Assembly: GCA_000697665.1 (NCBI GenBank)
Contig: KL197712.1
Location: forward strand, 1,817,592-1,881,591
Length of the DNA stretch: 64,000 nt
Reading direction: 5' to 3'
From: Jaapia argillacea MUCL 33604
Taxonomy: Eukaryota > Basidiomycota > Agaricomycetes > Jaapiales > Jaapiaceae
The translations under genes were made by a program, and so were the position numbers. The notes below the pieces were generated by a model. That model did not search any database and had not been told where the DNA came from. It saw only the letters and a program-made list of their open reading frames with translations. Of this stretch, positions 33,398 through 42,917 are shown piece after piece. How positions within the stretch are numbered: the first letter of the stretch is position 1; each line of letters opens with the position of its first letter.

Positions 33398-34663
33398 TCA
33401 GGCACTATGAGCGAACAACTTCCTCAACCCATCCAATGCAAAACCATAATCTCCCCTCTCGTCCTCGTCCCCCTCTTTCGAATTCCAGACCCCATCTTCG
33501 CCCCAACAACCCCTCCCACCCCAAACCCTATCCTCCCACTCCTCCCTCGCTTCCTCAAAACTATACGGCCCGTCCCTGTTCCTCACTCTCTCTTCGACCA
33601 CCTCTTCATCCTCACTCCCACAAAGGCGAGTATGACTCATCCTCCAAGCCGCCCACATCTCCCTATCGAAATCTCTCACCACAACCCTTCCTTCAACTCC
33701 CCCCTTTGAAAGGTCTCTATCCTCAACAACAAGTCTATCCAACCACATCTTCATCATATGCCCAGCAGTCCACCTCCCATGTTTGGGTAACCGAAGTCTC
33801 ATTACCAATTTCTGGAAAGTTTCGGGGAATGGTTGGAGGAGCGGTTCGCCGATTTGGTTCTCCCATGGATGGGCGTGATGAGGGTCTGCGATGGATCGTA
33901 AGCCCAGAGCGACAGCGAAGTGGGAGGGATGGGGAAGGTCCCATTGAGGACCTGAGAGGCATAGGTGTGTGAGGTTGGGTGCGTAGAATGCGATTTTGTA
34001 GAGGTGGTGGGAGAGGACGCCACCTTCCGGCGTGTTTCGTGATAGCACACTATCTCGATAGGCTAGATGGACTCGTTTGAGGGTTGGGAAAGGGGTTTGG
34101 GGGAGAAGAGGTATGACTTGGGAGGGAAGACGAGTGATTGGGTAGGAGACGAAGAAGGTGAGTTCGTGTAGGTGAGGGAGGGAGGTGGTCAAAGCAGGGA
34201 GAGTGGTGTATGGCGCGAGGAAGATAGTGAGGGAACGAAGGGTTGGCGCGATGAGTGCGAGGACGCGATTTAGATGGTGAGTGAGTTCGTTAAAGGTATG
34301 AGTCCATTCCTCAACGTGACTGTTGTTCAGCAGCTGCCATGATCTCGCCCTCTGCGCCTTCTCCCTATTGGTGTTATAAACCCTGACGAACAAATGCGCC
34401 ACTCTCCTCTTCTCGTCTGGTATCCCTTCCAACATCCTCACAAACGCATGGAGCGTTGGAAACGTAAGTTGCGATATGTCAAATGAAGCGACGAGAGTGG
34501 AGAGGCGGATGGTGGTGGCGATGTCATGGAAGAACTTGGAAGTTAGGGTGAGTGCATTGCAGGTTGGTGGGTGGGTGACGAGGGGTTGGAAGATGAGGAT
34601 CCAGACTTCGGGAGGGATACGCGTGATGGCGAGGGTATCGTTGGTGGATTGGGTATCGTCCAT
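33398..34663 (-). CDS. F-box protein, type A copy 3 (421 aa)
   Basis: Single exon with the same start (MDDTQSTNDTLAITRIPPEV) and F-box-like motif as A2. It lacks the 12-base duplication of A2. Differences from A2 are scattered single residues. Intact frame. TATA-like sequence near 34719-34727 on the minus strand, about 56-64 bases before the ATG, as in A1 and A2. Head-to-head with B3. Presumed SCF substrate receptor; no other domain recognised. Confidence 0.82.
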   Translation of the reverse strand: MDDTQSTNDTLAITRIPPEVWILIFQPLVTHPPTCNALTLTSKFFHDIATTIRLSTLVASFDISQLTFPTLHAFVRMLEGIPDEKRRVAHLFVRVYNTNREKAQRARSWQLLNNSHVEEWTHTFNELTHHLNRVLALIAPTLRSLTIFLAPYTTLPALTTSLPHLHELTFFVSYPITRLPSQVIPLLPQTPFPTLKRVHLAYRDSVLSRNTPEGGVLSHHLYKIAFYAPNLTHLCLSGPQWDLPHPSHFAVALGLRSIADPHHAHPWENQIGEPLLQPFPETFQKLVMRLRLPKHGRWTAGHMMKMWLDRLVVEDRDLSKGGVEGRVVVRDFDREMWAAWRMSHTRLCGSEDEEVVEERVRNRDGPYSFEEAREEWEDRVWGGRGCWGEDGVWNSKEGDEDERGDYGFALDGLRKLFAHSA

Positions 34664-35399
34664 TTTCCAGTGAGAGCTGGAGGGTGAGATGGTTTGAAGT
34701 GCTCTCGAAGCCGAGTAGATTATATACTAATCCTACCCGACTCAGTGGACTTGGGTGAGGATGTTACTTCGGCTCCGACGAGTTGACAACGGGCAGTGTG
34801 CCGGAGGGTTGTGACTCCATTTCGAAAGCCTAAAAGTTCGTTGCTATGTTCGATGGAAGATGAGTGGGAGACTCGGAGAGCATGGCGTTCGCTACAGCTT
34901 GAGGCTATGCTCGTTTGTCAACCGGACAACACAGCTTCACCGAGAGGAAGAATTCCTGGACTGACATAAGAGACCGAGCGGGTTTCCAGGAAGGACAGTT
35001 GGACGCAGATGTGGTTCAGAGTGTCCAGGTTGACATCGCTGAGCTGTCCAAGCGCTCGAGTCTAAAGCGGAAAACCAGAACGGGTTCAAAACAGGTTACT
35101 ATTTTCGTCTTACACCCAACAGTCTTACAACAGCGTCTCCAGCCTCAGGGCCACTACATCGTCCAACAGTAGTTGCCGTCAGGATCTGGTGTGTGTGCGA
35201 TTTGAGGGTTACATCGTTAGCCAGAAACGTTGACCTTCAAATTTCATTTTCGTCGTCCCGTCGCTTTTCGTTCAAAAGTCCTGCCATCGCTTCGACTCTC
35301 TACTCGACACATCGATCGTTCCTCTGTGTCGAACCTGGCGACCAAAGAACTACCTTATTTGAATCCTGATAACGATCTACACCTCGGTTGAGAGTCAAT
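34664..35399. promoter_or_regulatory. Shared divergent promoter of F-box A3 and B3
   Basis: Aligns with 26859-27610 along its whole length. It carries the TATA-like element for A3 (near 34719-34727) and the conserved GAATCCTGATAACGAT block before B3. It also holds the second copy of the short plus-strand frame (34915-35172). Confidence 0.6.
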
Positions 35400-37016
35400 A
35401 TGGACATCGGTAAGCACCTCCATCTCCCGCGTTATCTAATTTTTTCTTGACTCTTTGCCAAAGATTCGGACCTTTGGGAGGCTCTACGTTCGAATCAAAC
35501 TTCCATCTCCGGCGTGAACTTGCACGCAGAGCTGTATAAGGCTTGGGAGGAGTTTGATGAGGCGGAAGTTGAGCTTCGGAAGTTGCGTAGGCGGGTCAGT
35601 GCTCTCGAGGAGAAGAGGGATCTCACACAGTCACGATGCACCAATATCATATCGCTATTGGCCCCCATCCGACGTCTACCTCCCGAGATTATCTCCAAGA
35701 TCTTCGTGCACACAGTGGGCCCAGATTTTATAAATCCCTTAAAATATCAGCTCCCGGTCCTCCTCACCCACGTATGTTCCTACTGGAGGCAGATTGCATT
35801 GTCTACGTCGACCCTTTGGGCGTCTTTACTCATAGCCCCTCGTGACGGCGGGGAAATAGCACGGATGAGGCCGATCTTGGACTGCTTCCTCGCACGCTCT
35901 GGGACTGTCCCTCTCTCGACTCACGTCGACTTGCGGCTTCTTGGTGGCGGAGATCTGGTGGATCGTCTCTCACAATACGCTCATCGATGGAATCTCTTTT
36001 CTATCTTCTTGGGTGACAGTTTGGACCCCCTCCGGCCCCTTCGTCAAATCCGAGATGGTGCGTTGACTCAACTCAAGGAAGTCCGCCTCATCCGAGACAG
36101 TGGACTTCAGCCCCGTGTCCCCTTCCTACAAGAGATTACGGCATTCCAAACAGCTCCGAACCTCACCAAGGTCACACTCGAACTCAGTTGGGGACCAAAT
36201 ATCTTAGCTCTACCCTGGAGCCAACTTACCCACCTCGCTCTCGGAGACACAGAGAATCTTACTGTCATTTCAACTGCCGATCTTTTTGACATCTTGCCAC
36301 GATGCAGTCAATTGACACACTTTAGCTTTGCCTCCCCCTGTGGAGACAATGACGAACCAGGTCGCCGCCCTGAGATGCTGAATCTCATCGAGTTACCCAA
36401 ACTTCGGTCCCTAACCCTTCGACATGCTCGTGGAGTCGGGTACTTCTTACAGCAGCTCAGAGTCCCGGACTTGAACAAGTTCATATACCAGTCCCCCTTC
36501 CAATCCCCGACCCAACATTGCGATCTTGCGTTCACAACGTCGGGCCTCCAGTCTTGCCTTCGACGATCTCACTGTGTCATCGTGACACTGGAATTCACCC
36601 CTGTATGCGCCGCACTCGAAGACGTGCTCCGGTTCCTTCACTGCCTACCGTCGATTCGGAATCTTCACCTCGACCTTGGTACACAATCTGCTGATTACGA
36701 CTTGGACATCATCCGATATCTCTCAGGTCCGAATTTTGTTCCTTCGGATCAGACACCCGGAACTCAAAACCACCGGATGTTGGAGAGCATCACGATCACC
36801 GACCTGAACGATTATCCCTATGTAGTCGAAGCTCTCGTCTCCATGATTCGGTTCCGATGTGGCTTGCCCTCCGAGTCCTCAGACTCGTTCACGCGTGCTT
36901 CACCGCCGGCGGCAAGGCTTGTCTTCGCTTCATTCGGTAGACAACTCTCTGCTACACTTTTGCCTCGATTGGAGGAGTGTGTCTCAGCGGGCCTTCGTCT
37001 CGATTTCCATGGGTAA
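35400..37016 (+). CDS. F-box protein, type B copy 3 (520 aa)
   Basis: Exon 1 is 35400-35409 (MDI plus one base), the intron 35410-35463, exon 2 35464-37016. Same plan as B2: coiled coil, F-box-like motif (IRRLPPEIISKIFVHTVG ... LLTHVCSYWRQIALS), leucine-rich part, end CVSAGLRLDFHG. Intact. The ATG at 35514 inside exon 2 would miss the conserved head, so the spliced start is preferred. Shares with B2 the downstream region leading to the phosphotransferase 3' end, 250 bases away on the opposite strand. Confidence 0.85.
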
Positions 37017-37266
37017 CCAAAGACGCTCAGTTACGCCTTCCAAATCTGTACGTTTCCCCAGACTGCTTGTCTTCCTCGAGCTTTGTTTCCCTACCGTGTA
37101 TAAGAATACTTACGCTACGATCATCTTTCACCATTCTGGCTTGACTGTGTCTACGATTGTACATTGAATATGTGTGTTTATCCATCGTAAACACGGATAG
37201 AATAGAAACACCCAGTGACGAAGAACCTAAGCCCTCGTACTCTCACTTCCGTTTCCAGCACCAATA

Positions 37267-38691
37267 TCACTTCCCAATAACCCCCAACCTTTCTAAAATC
37301 GCATCGCCCTCGTCCCCTTCCTCCCGACTCCTAAACCCCCAAATCAACAACCATCCCATCTCTTTCAAATCCATACTCTCTTTCCTCTCTACGATATCCA
37401 CGAAATCGGGTACGACGGCCTTGATCTCTTTAACAAATAGTTCTTTGAGGAGTTTACCTTCGTCGCCGAGAGGTTCGAGGAGATTGAGGTGAGAACGGGA
37501 ATGAGAGGGCGTGTGGAGGTGTAAATGGAGGTGTGAGTGTGATGGTGTACCCGGGCGGGAGTGGAGATGTGAGTGCGGTGAGCCAGGACGGGAGTAGGCA
37601 GGTGTGTGGAGGGAGTGGGAGTAAGGATTGAAATGGGCGCGCGAGGAGTGGGCGGAGAGAGTGTGGTGGTGATGGTGGTGGTGATGGTACGGATCGGGTT
37701 CGTTCCAATCGCTATCCCAATTCCATAAAAAGTCGGGGTAGGAATAGGCCATAGGTGCGGGTAGAGCACAGGATCCGTCCCAATCGAGTAAACCCGACAC
37801 TTTCCATGAAAGCGATTCCCCGTCAGACGACCGAGAGACGAGGATGTTCTGAGGAGAGAAGTCTCCGTGGTAGAGAGTGATTTGAGGAGAAAGTGTTTGG
37901 AGTTTAGGGAGGAGTTTATCTCGGAACGTAGAGGCGAACTTGTCGAGATTGGGGTATGTATACGTCTCGTCGTTCGCTGTTTGTAGTATGTGTGCGACTT
38001 GGATATCGAGGAATGAGGAGATGTCGATAGCCACAGGTGTCGGAGAACTCCCGGGCTTGCTATCGTCGACGAGAACATGGAATGGCCCCACAGAGAGCCC
38101 ACTCGAAGGATCCTTCTTCGTCTTCGCGTTCAAATACCCTATACTCTCGAAAGTAATGCCACACAACTGCCCCATCAACTTTACCACCTCTTTCACAATC
38201 TCTGACTTCTCTTCGAAGGTCATCGAAGGGTATACGTCGCACAGCGGTTCCCCAGGTAACATCCGCTGAATGACATATGGATCGCCGAGAGGGTTATCGG
38301 AAGTAAGATCGAGCTTCAATACCGAAGGGACTGGTATCTTGGAATGCGACTCGAGGAAAGATATCACAGCTGCCTCGTCGTCGGCTTCTCTCCCGAGTTC
38401 ACTAAACTCGGGACGCGGCACGCGAATTACGATGTGGTCTCCACGTTCGGATTCGGATGAAGAGGTATTACCAGAGTCAGACAGTGAAGCTCCGATGACT
38501 CGATGGTAAGACCCTCCGTTGATATGCCAGATAGGTGTCGATTCAGAGCATTGATTAGGAAAGAGAGCGACGAGGAGCGAGCGGACTTTATCGACATAAG
38601 AGTCGAAAGGTTCGTGATTGTAGATGATGGTAGATGCATCCGATCCTGCGTGTGCTCCGCCGGATGATGGAGGACTTGAGTTTGTCGACAT
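37267..38691 (-). CDS. APH/choline-kinase-like phosphotransferase (474 aa)
   Basis: Single exon. The fold is that of aminoglycoside-phosphotransferase/choline-kinase proteins: an N-lobe with IVIRVPRP and an ALKLDL-like strand (VPSVLKLDL), the segment GDPYVIQRMLPGEPL, the Brenner catalytic loop YHGDFSPQNIL (H about 270, Asp and Asn present) and the metal-binding SGLLDWDGS. Mushrooms have many such genes and the substrates are usually unknown. After the kinase core there is an unusual insert of about 80 residues rich in His, Ser and Pro, with eight consecutive His near residue 335, then a helical tail (LLKELFVKEIKAVVPDF). Its last third was copied twice elsewhere (764-1110 and 29478-29931). All catalytic motifs are intact. 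Confidence 0.88.
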   Translation of the reverse strand: MSTNSSPPSSGGAHAGSDASTIIYNHEPFDSYVDKVRSLLVALFPNQCSESTPIWHINGGSYHRVIGASLSDSGNTSSSESERGDHIVIRVPRPEFSELGREADDEAAVISFLESHSKIPVPSVLKLDLTSDNPLGDPYVIQRMLPGEPLCDVYPSMTFEEKSEIVKEVVKLMGQLCGITFESIGYLNAKTKKDPSSGLSVGPFHVLVDDSKPGSSPTPVAIDISSFLDIQVAHILQTANDETYTYPNLDKFASTFRDKLLPKLQTLSPQITLYHGDFSPQNILVSRSSDGESLSWKVSGLLDWDGSCALPAPMAYSYPDFLWNWDSDWNEPDPYHHHHHHHHTLSAHSSRAHFNPYSHSLHTPAYSRPGSPHSHLHSRPGTPSHSHLHLHLHTPSHSRSHLNLLEPLGDEGKLLKELFVKEIKAVVPDFVDIVERKESMDLKEMGWLLIWGFRSREEGDEGDAILERLGVIGK

Positions 38692-39118
38692 CGCGAGCGG
38701 GCAGCAGGACGAGGGCGGAGGGGGAAGAACACGTCGGCTGCATTGTTCAATTTAGAGATTGGCAGAGAACAGACCTGGATCATGGCTTTTCAAATATTGT
38801 ACAGCCACTGATGCGCTGATGGACGGTCCTGCCCTTGCGAATGCAACACCCTCCTACATACCATACCATGCCGTTTCCTCAAATCCATCTCCCTGTCAAT
38901 AGCACAACGGTTCACAATCAACAAGCGCTCGGGATTAAAAAATTGTACGTTCGCTATGCGTATTGACCACAGCCAAAAGCATCTTTGAGCCACCCGCGAC
39001 ACCATCGTCTGCGCTTTTTCCATTGCTCAAAGCCAGGTAGCATGGATCCAGTGGCCAACCTCGTGTTCGTCTCCTTAAACATGCCACGTCCTCGTCCACA
39101 TCCCTGCTTCATACCACC
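38692..39118. promoter_or_regulatory. Divergent promoter region, phosphotransferase / zinc-finger gene
   Basis: 427 bases between two divergent starts. No supported frame. No clear TATA element; the region is mixed in composition with short CT-rich leader stretches near both starts. Confidence 0.4.
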
Positions 39119-40453
39119 ATGTCCTATCCCCCTCCTGATGCGTTCGCTTTTCCAACAGATTCTTCACAATTTTGTTACAATGTTGTCGACGGCCATGATA
39201 TACCCATCTGTGGTTTTCATCGACAACAATATATGTTGGGTTATGACCCCCTTGCTGGACGGGGGAATCCTTACCCCCAATGGAGTCACGATCCTCTCCC
39301 GATGCATTTCACCGTTCCGCAATGGTACTTGAATCCAGATGAACACCCTACATTCCAGCCAATCCACCAGCAATACCATGCACACCCCCCACAAACCATC
39401 TACTATCCCCAACTTGCCTTTCCCCAAACGCAAATGGAATTCCTCCATCTTCACTACCCAGCACCGCGCCCATCGAGACCTCCCACCCCACCCCACCAAA
39501 TGATTCACGAATACTTCCAATACCTCAACATCCCAGCAGAGCGAGGATTCCCCGTCAAAGCCGAAAACCCTTGCTCTATCTGTGGTCTGTTCTTCCAGCA
39601 AGGAACAAACGAACGCACACGGGATTTCTTCTTTCGGGCCCATAAGCATTTGGCGGTTTGTCAGGGGAAGTTGGTGAAGGTGGCTAAGATGTTGCACGTG
39701 AGGGAGGATGGGAAGCCGAAGGGGAAGGGTGGAGAAGGTGATGGGAGTAAGTTGGGTATGATGGCCCCATTGAGCAGGCGGGCGGTGCCTAAATTGGAGG
39801 AGCGGGTTGTGGATACTGGCGGCATCCTGACAACGGGTGGGAGTTCGACTTCTACAAGTGTTGGGGCTCTGGCGCTATCATCCATTCCGAAACCGCCCAA
39901 ACCACCGTCAGCCAAACAACTCGCCCAGATCCTCTTGACGAAATCTTCCCTCGAAGCCGATCCCTATGCGACCAACGTCCTCCCTCGGTCCATCGATTGC
40001 GTTGCTTGTGGTAAAACGATTCCATCACAGTTCAAGAGAGATTATTCAATTACGGCGTGGAATTATCACAAGTCTCATTGTCCGGAGATTAGGGTGCGTC
40101 GGGTTCTCTTGGATGAAACTTTTTTGCAAAGCTGAAAATCATTTTCTTCATAGAGAGGGGAGAGAGCTAGAAGAGAGCCAGCCGCCCTCGCAGGAGATGA
40201 TGAAGCGAAAGTCCAAACGAGCGACGTTCTCGGTGGCTCAGCAGTCGATTCAGAGAAGACTCCACAACCACCCCCGCTCACCGTACCTGAGGAAGATGCA
40301 TCGACGCCTCGAATCCCGTCCATGAGCGAGATGCACGAGTTCCTGCAAAGTCGTGGTCAACTGACCTCTTCCTTCAGCGATAGTGCGCCCCTTGCTCATA
40401 GACGAATGCAGGTTCCGTTGGCGAAGGACCTATCGAATTTGAGAGATTCCTGA
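39119..40453 (+). CDS. Two-finger CxxC...H...C zinc protein (424 aa)
   Basis: Exons 39119-40093 and 40154-40453, 60-nt intron. The splice keeps a frame that continues for 100 codons (AREPAALAGDDEAKVQTSD ... LAKDLSNLRDS). The first 180 residues are rich in Pro, His, Tyr and Gln. Finger 1 is CSICGLFF ... FFFRAHKHLAVC and finger 2 is CVACGKTI ... AWNYHKSHC, each with CxxC, then His and Cys about 20-25 residues later. This finger type recurs in a second gene at 59032-60351 and in other Agaricomycetes, where it may bind DNA; the function is not established. Pro-rich linkers and an acidic C-terminus suggest a nuclear regulator, which is inference. Confidence 0.78.
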
Positions 40454-40760
40454 TGGGGAGAGGAGGTTTCCGACAAAGTGGAGTTTTGATGAAGAGTTCT
40501 CGATAGAATGGACCTGATGTGTCGATGTGTGGAATGTATTGTTTATGTTTTATGTGGAAATTATGTCGATTTATGCAAGACGATTGGATCACGAGCCAGC
40601 GAGATCGGAATTGAGCGAGGGGGGGTGATAGAATAGCGGTTCATCTACAAGTTGGTTCCTGGCGAGGAGAACGCGCTGATCGAAACGAGACAGGCTTCGA
40701 ACTGATTGGTAATTTCGGAGCAGGTCTCAATGGAAAGGCCGAGTTCCCAACAGGCGTCAT
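40454..40760. other. No gene seen
   Basis: Between the zinc-finger stop and the D2 relic. The right part is the former 3' flank of D2 and resembles the sequence after D1. Confidence 0.45.
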
Positions 40761-42325
40761 CTAAGCGTCAGTTGGCATGGGAGATGTCATCTCCAGCCCT
40801 GCCGCGATGGGGTCCTGAAGACGAGGCTCAATTTCTGCCAGCAGTTCCTTGTCGAGGCAAACGAAGCGAAGGCGGGTCGGCTGTCCTGGAGCGGCGGGAG
40901 ACTCGCTTGACGAGTTCAATGAAGTGAGCCCGAACCGGAATCGGATCATGGTGATACGAGCGCTGACGAAGGAAACGGATTGAGAGGCTACGAGCGCCAG
41001 GAAATGGTCCCGTGGCGTACGTGTTAGAATACGTCATGGTAAATCTCTCCACCATTGGTAGCCTGCAGGTGGCAGATCCATCTTGGGACGATGTGGGACA
41101 GGGCTGGAGAAGTAGTTGAGTAACGGCTCTCCGTATTTGGGATATGCGGTGGGATATGGATACGAACATCCCGGAGGGACGGCATGCCTTCGAGCCATTG
41201 AAGGAAATCATCGTACAGCGTGGATCGATGGTTCAGTGATAGCATGATTTCAAGGTCGACAACGACGAGGAAAGTGAGTTTGTCTCGCCGGAAGGGTAGC
41301 GGATGGGAGCATAGGAGAGATGGTTCAACTCTGGGACTATGAGTCGAGCGAAAAGCAAATCATCCCGATCAGTATTTTCCATACGCAAAGATCGGAGCTT
41401 CGGCAAGATGATGGGAACATGTTGGAGGATTGGTTCGTCCACCGGCCTTGAATTACAGCTAAAAGTAAAGCTGGCCAACTGAGTGCACAGTTGTAACGTG
41501 TCGAAAACATCGTAGATAAGTATACTGTATCTGTCGGCATGATAATCGTCCCGATGATGAGCTGAGTTAGCTGGGCCCACGGTAGAGGGATAGTATTCGG
41601 ATGCCAGAAACAATTAAGAGGACGTTGGTAAGGCTTGGTGTTGCAAGGAAGCCTGTGATTTCTCGCGGGAATGAGAAGGCCGATGGGCTGGTACTGGCAC
41701 GACAGATAAGTTGGACACGCTCCAGTTGAGCCAAGGTACTATCTGCGATGTGAAGGAGGGGCCGAAGGGCACACCAATCTCCCCTCAGACGTATAGATAT
41801 ACTCTGCCATCGAGGAACGACAGTGTTTAGCATCGACTGGTCATCGACCACATCGGACAAGCTGATGGAGATTGAGAGAGGAGCGGCTCCAGAGCGAGCG
41901 AGGAGGTAATCTGGAATCACCTGATAGCGCACCAATTCCGCCTCTCCTGATGGCCAAAGCGTGATCGCCGACCATAGGTGCGACACCGACATCGCCATAT
42001 CTCCAGTAGTAGCATGTCTGCACCAGGCGAACCAGGAGAAGATGACAATAAGTATCCACAGGTTGCAGATCAATCACACACCTGAATATTCTGACAAGAA
42101 TCTCCGGGGCTGGACGTCGAATGGGAGTGGACAGTGATAGGATGCTTGAACACCGTGATTGTATTAGGGCTCTCCGTTTCTCAAGTGCACATATTCGAGA
42201 CCGTAGCTCACTGATTTGAGCGTCGAGGTCATCGACATATATCTGAGCCCCAGAGAGCTCCTGGTCGAGGTTTAACCCGGATGCAACGGGTATGTTGGAA
42301 CGCAAGGCATCTCGGATGGCTGCGT
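40761..42325 (-). pseudogene. F-box protein, type D copy 2, heavily frameshifted
   Basis: Matches D1 along its length but in at least five frame segments: 41841-42325 (coiled coil and first half of the F-box, IRRPAPEILVRIFRCV), 41567-42073 (LWSAITLWPSGEAEL), 41233-41613 (VFDTLQLCTQLASFTF), 41024-41245 (SLNHRSTLYDDFLQWLEG) and 40761-40949 (LRFVCLDKELLAEIEPRLQD). One break lies within the F-box, near 42000. The MDI first exon found in D1 cannot be seen upstream, so the start is gone too. An old pseudogene that marks the right edge of the F-box cluster. Confidence 0.85.
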
Positions 42326-42917
42326 CTTGGCAAAAAAGGGGGGGTTGTATGTACATAAGTTGGAAGCTCAGGATTTTAATGCGTCGGATTTGAAATCAGA
42401 ACTCGTATGTTGGCGTGAGGGAACTTGAATGGTTCCGTGGGATGGGTGATACCAGTTGGCAAAGACATAACGCTGAGAGCAACAGGCAACCGCGTTGTAA
42501 TAAATACGTGAAGCGCCGTCCGCCAGTCTGAGGCTGTGCAAATTTGGAGCGTTCGCGCGAGCTGGTCACCGGGTAGCACAAGAGCCGCAAATGGTTAAAA
42601 ATACCGACATTCTTTCTTCTGCTGTGCAAGTAGTCTATAGTTCTGAATTCAGCTATCATGTCGTACAGATTGCCTCCGCTACCCCTCAATTCATTCTGCG
42701 CAGCTTGATACATTCAGGCGGGCTAACCATGCAAATTTCATTTCAGTATTCGGCCCAAACCATCATGTTGTCGTAACTAGCTGAGGTGAACATGCCAATG
42801 TCTTGACGTCTCGACATCCCTGATTCAAGTTGGGATAGCATATAAAGCAACAGCATTTGGCGGGTGAAATACCACCGGATCCCCCCCTTACTTCGTACCC
42901 CTGATCAGCGCTCCGCC
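42326..42917. other. Divergent intergenic region, no gene seen
   Basis: About 590 bases between the D2 relic and the DUF6534-type gene. Frames such as 42396-42713 minus have no recognisable content. A possible TATA-like ATATAAA lies at 42840-42846, about 75 bases before the ATG at 42918. Confidence 0.45.

Larger units (their letters stand above)
29932..37775. repeat. Right copy of the tandem F-box segmental duplication
   Basis: Contains AlkB-like 5' fragment, inserted CACTA-like element, C3, A3, B3 and the 3' end of the intact phosphotransferase gene. Colinear with 20985-29931. It has one C gene instead of two and carries the mobile element, which is absent from the left copy and therefore arrived after the duplication. 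Confidence 0.85.

Noticed and set aside
40154-40325. Alternative last exon of the zinc-finger gene ending at 40325
   Set aside because: Would need the donor one base earlier (AG|GGTGCG); the GTGCGT donor gives a frame of 100 codons with normal composition.
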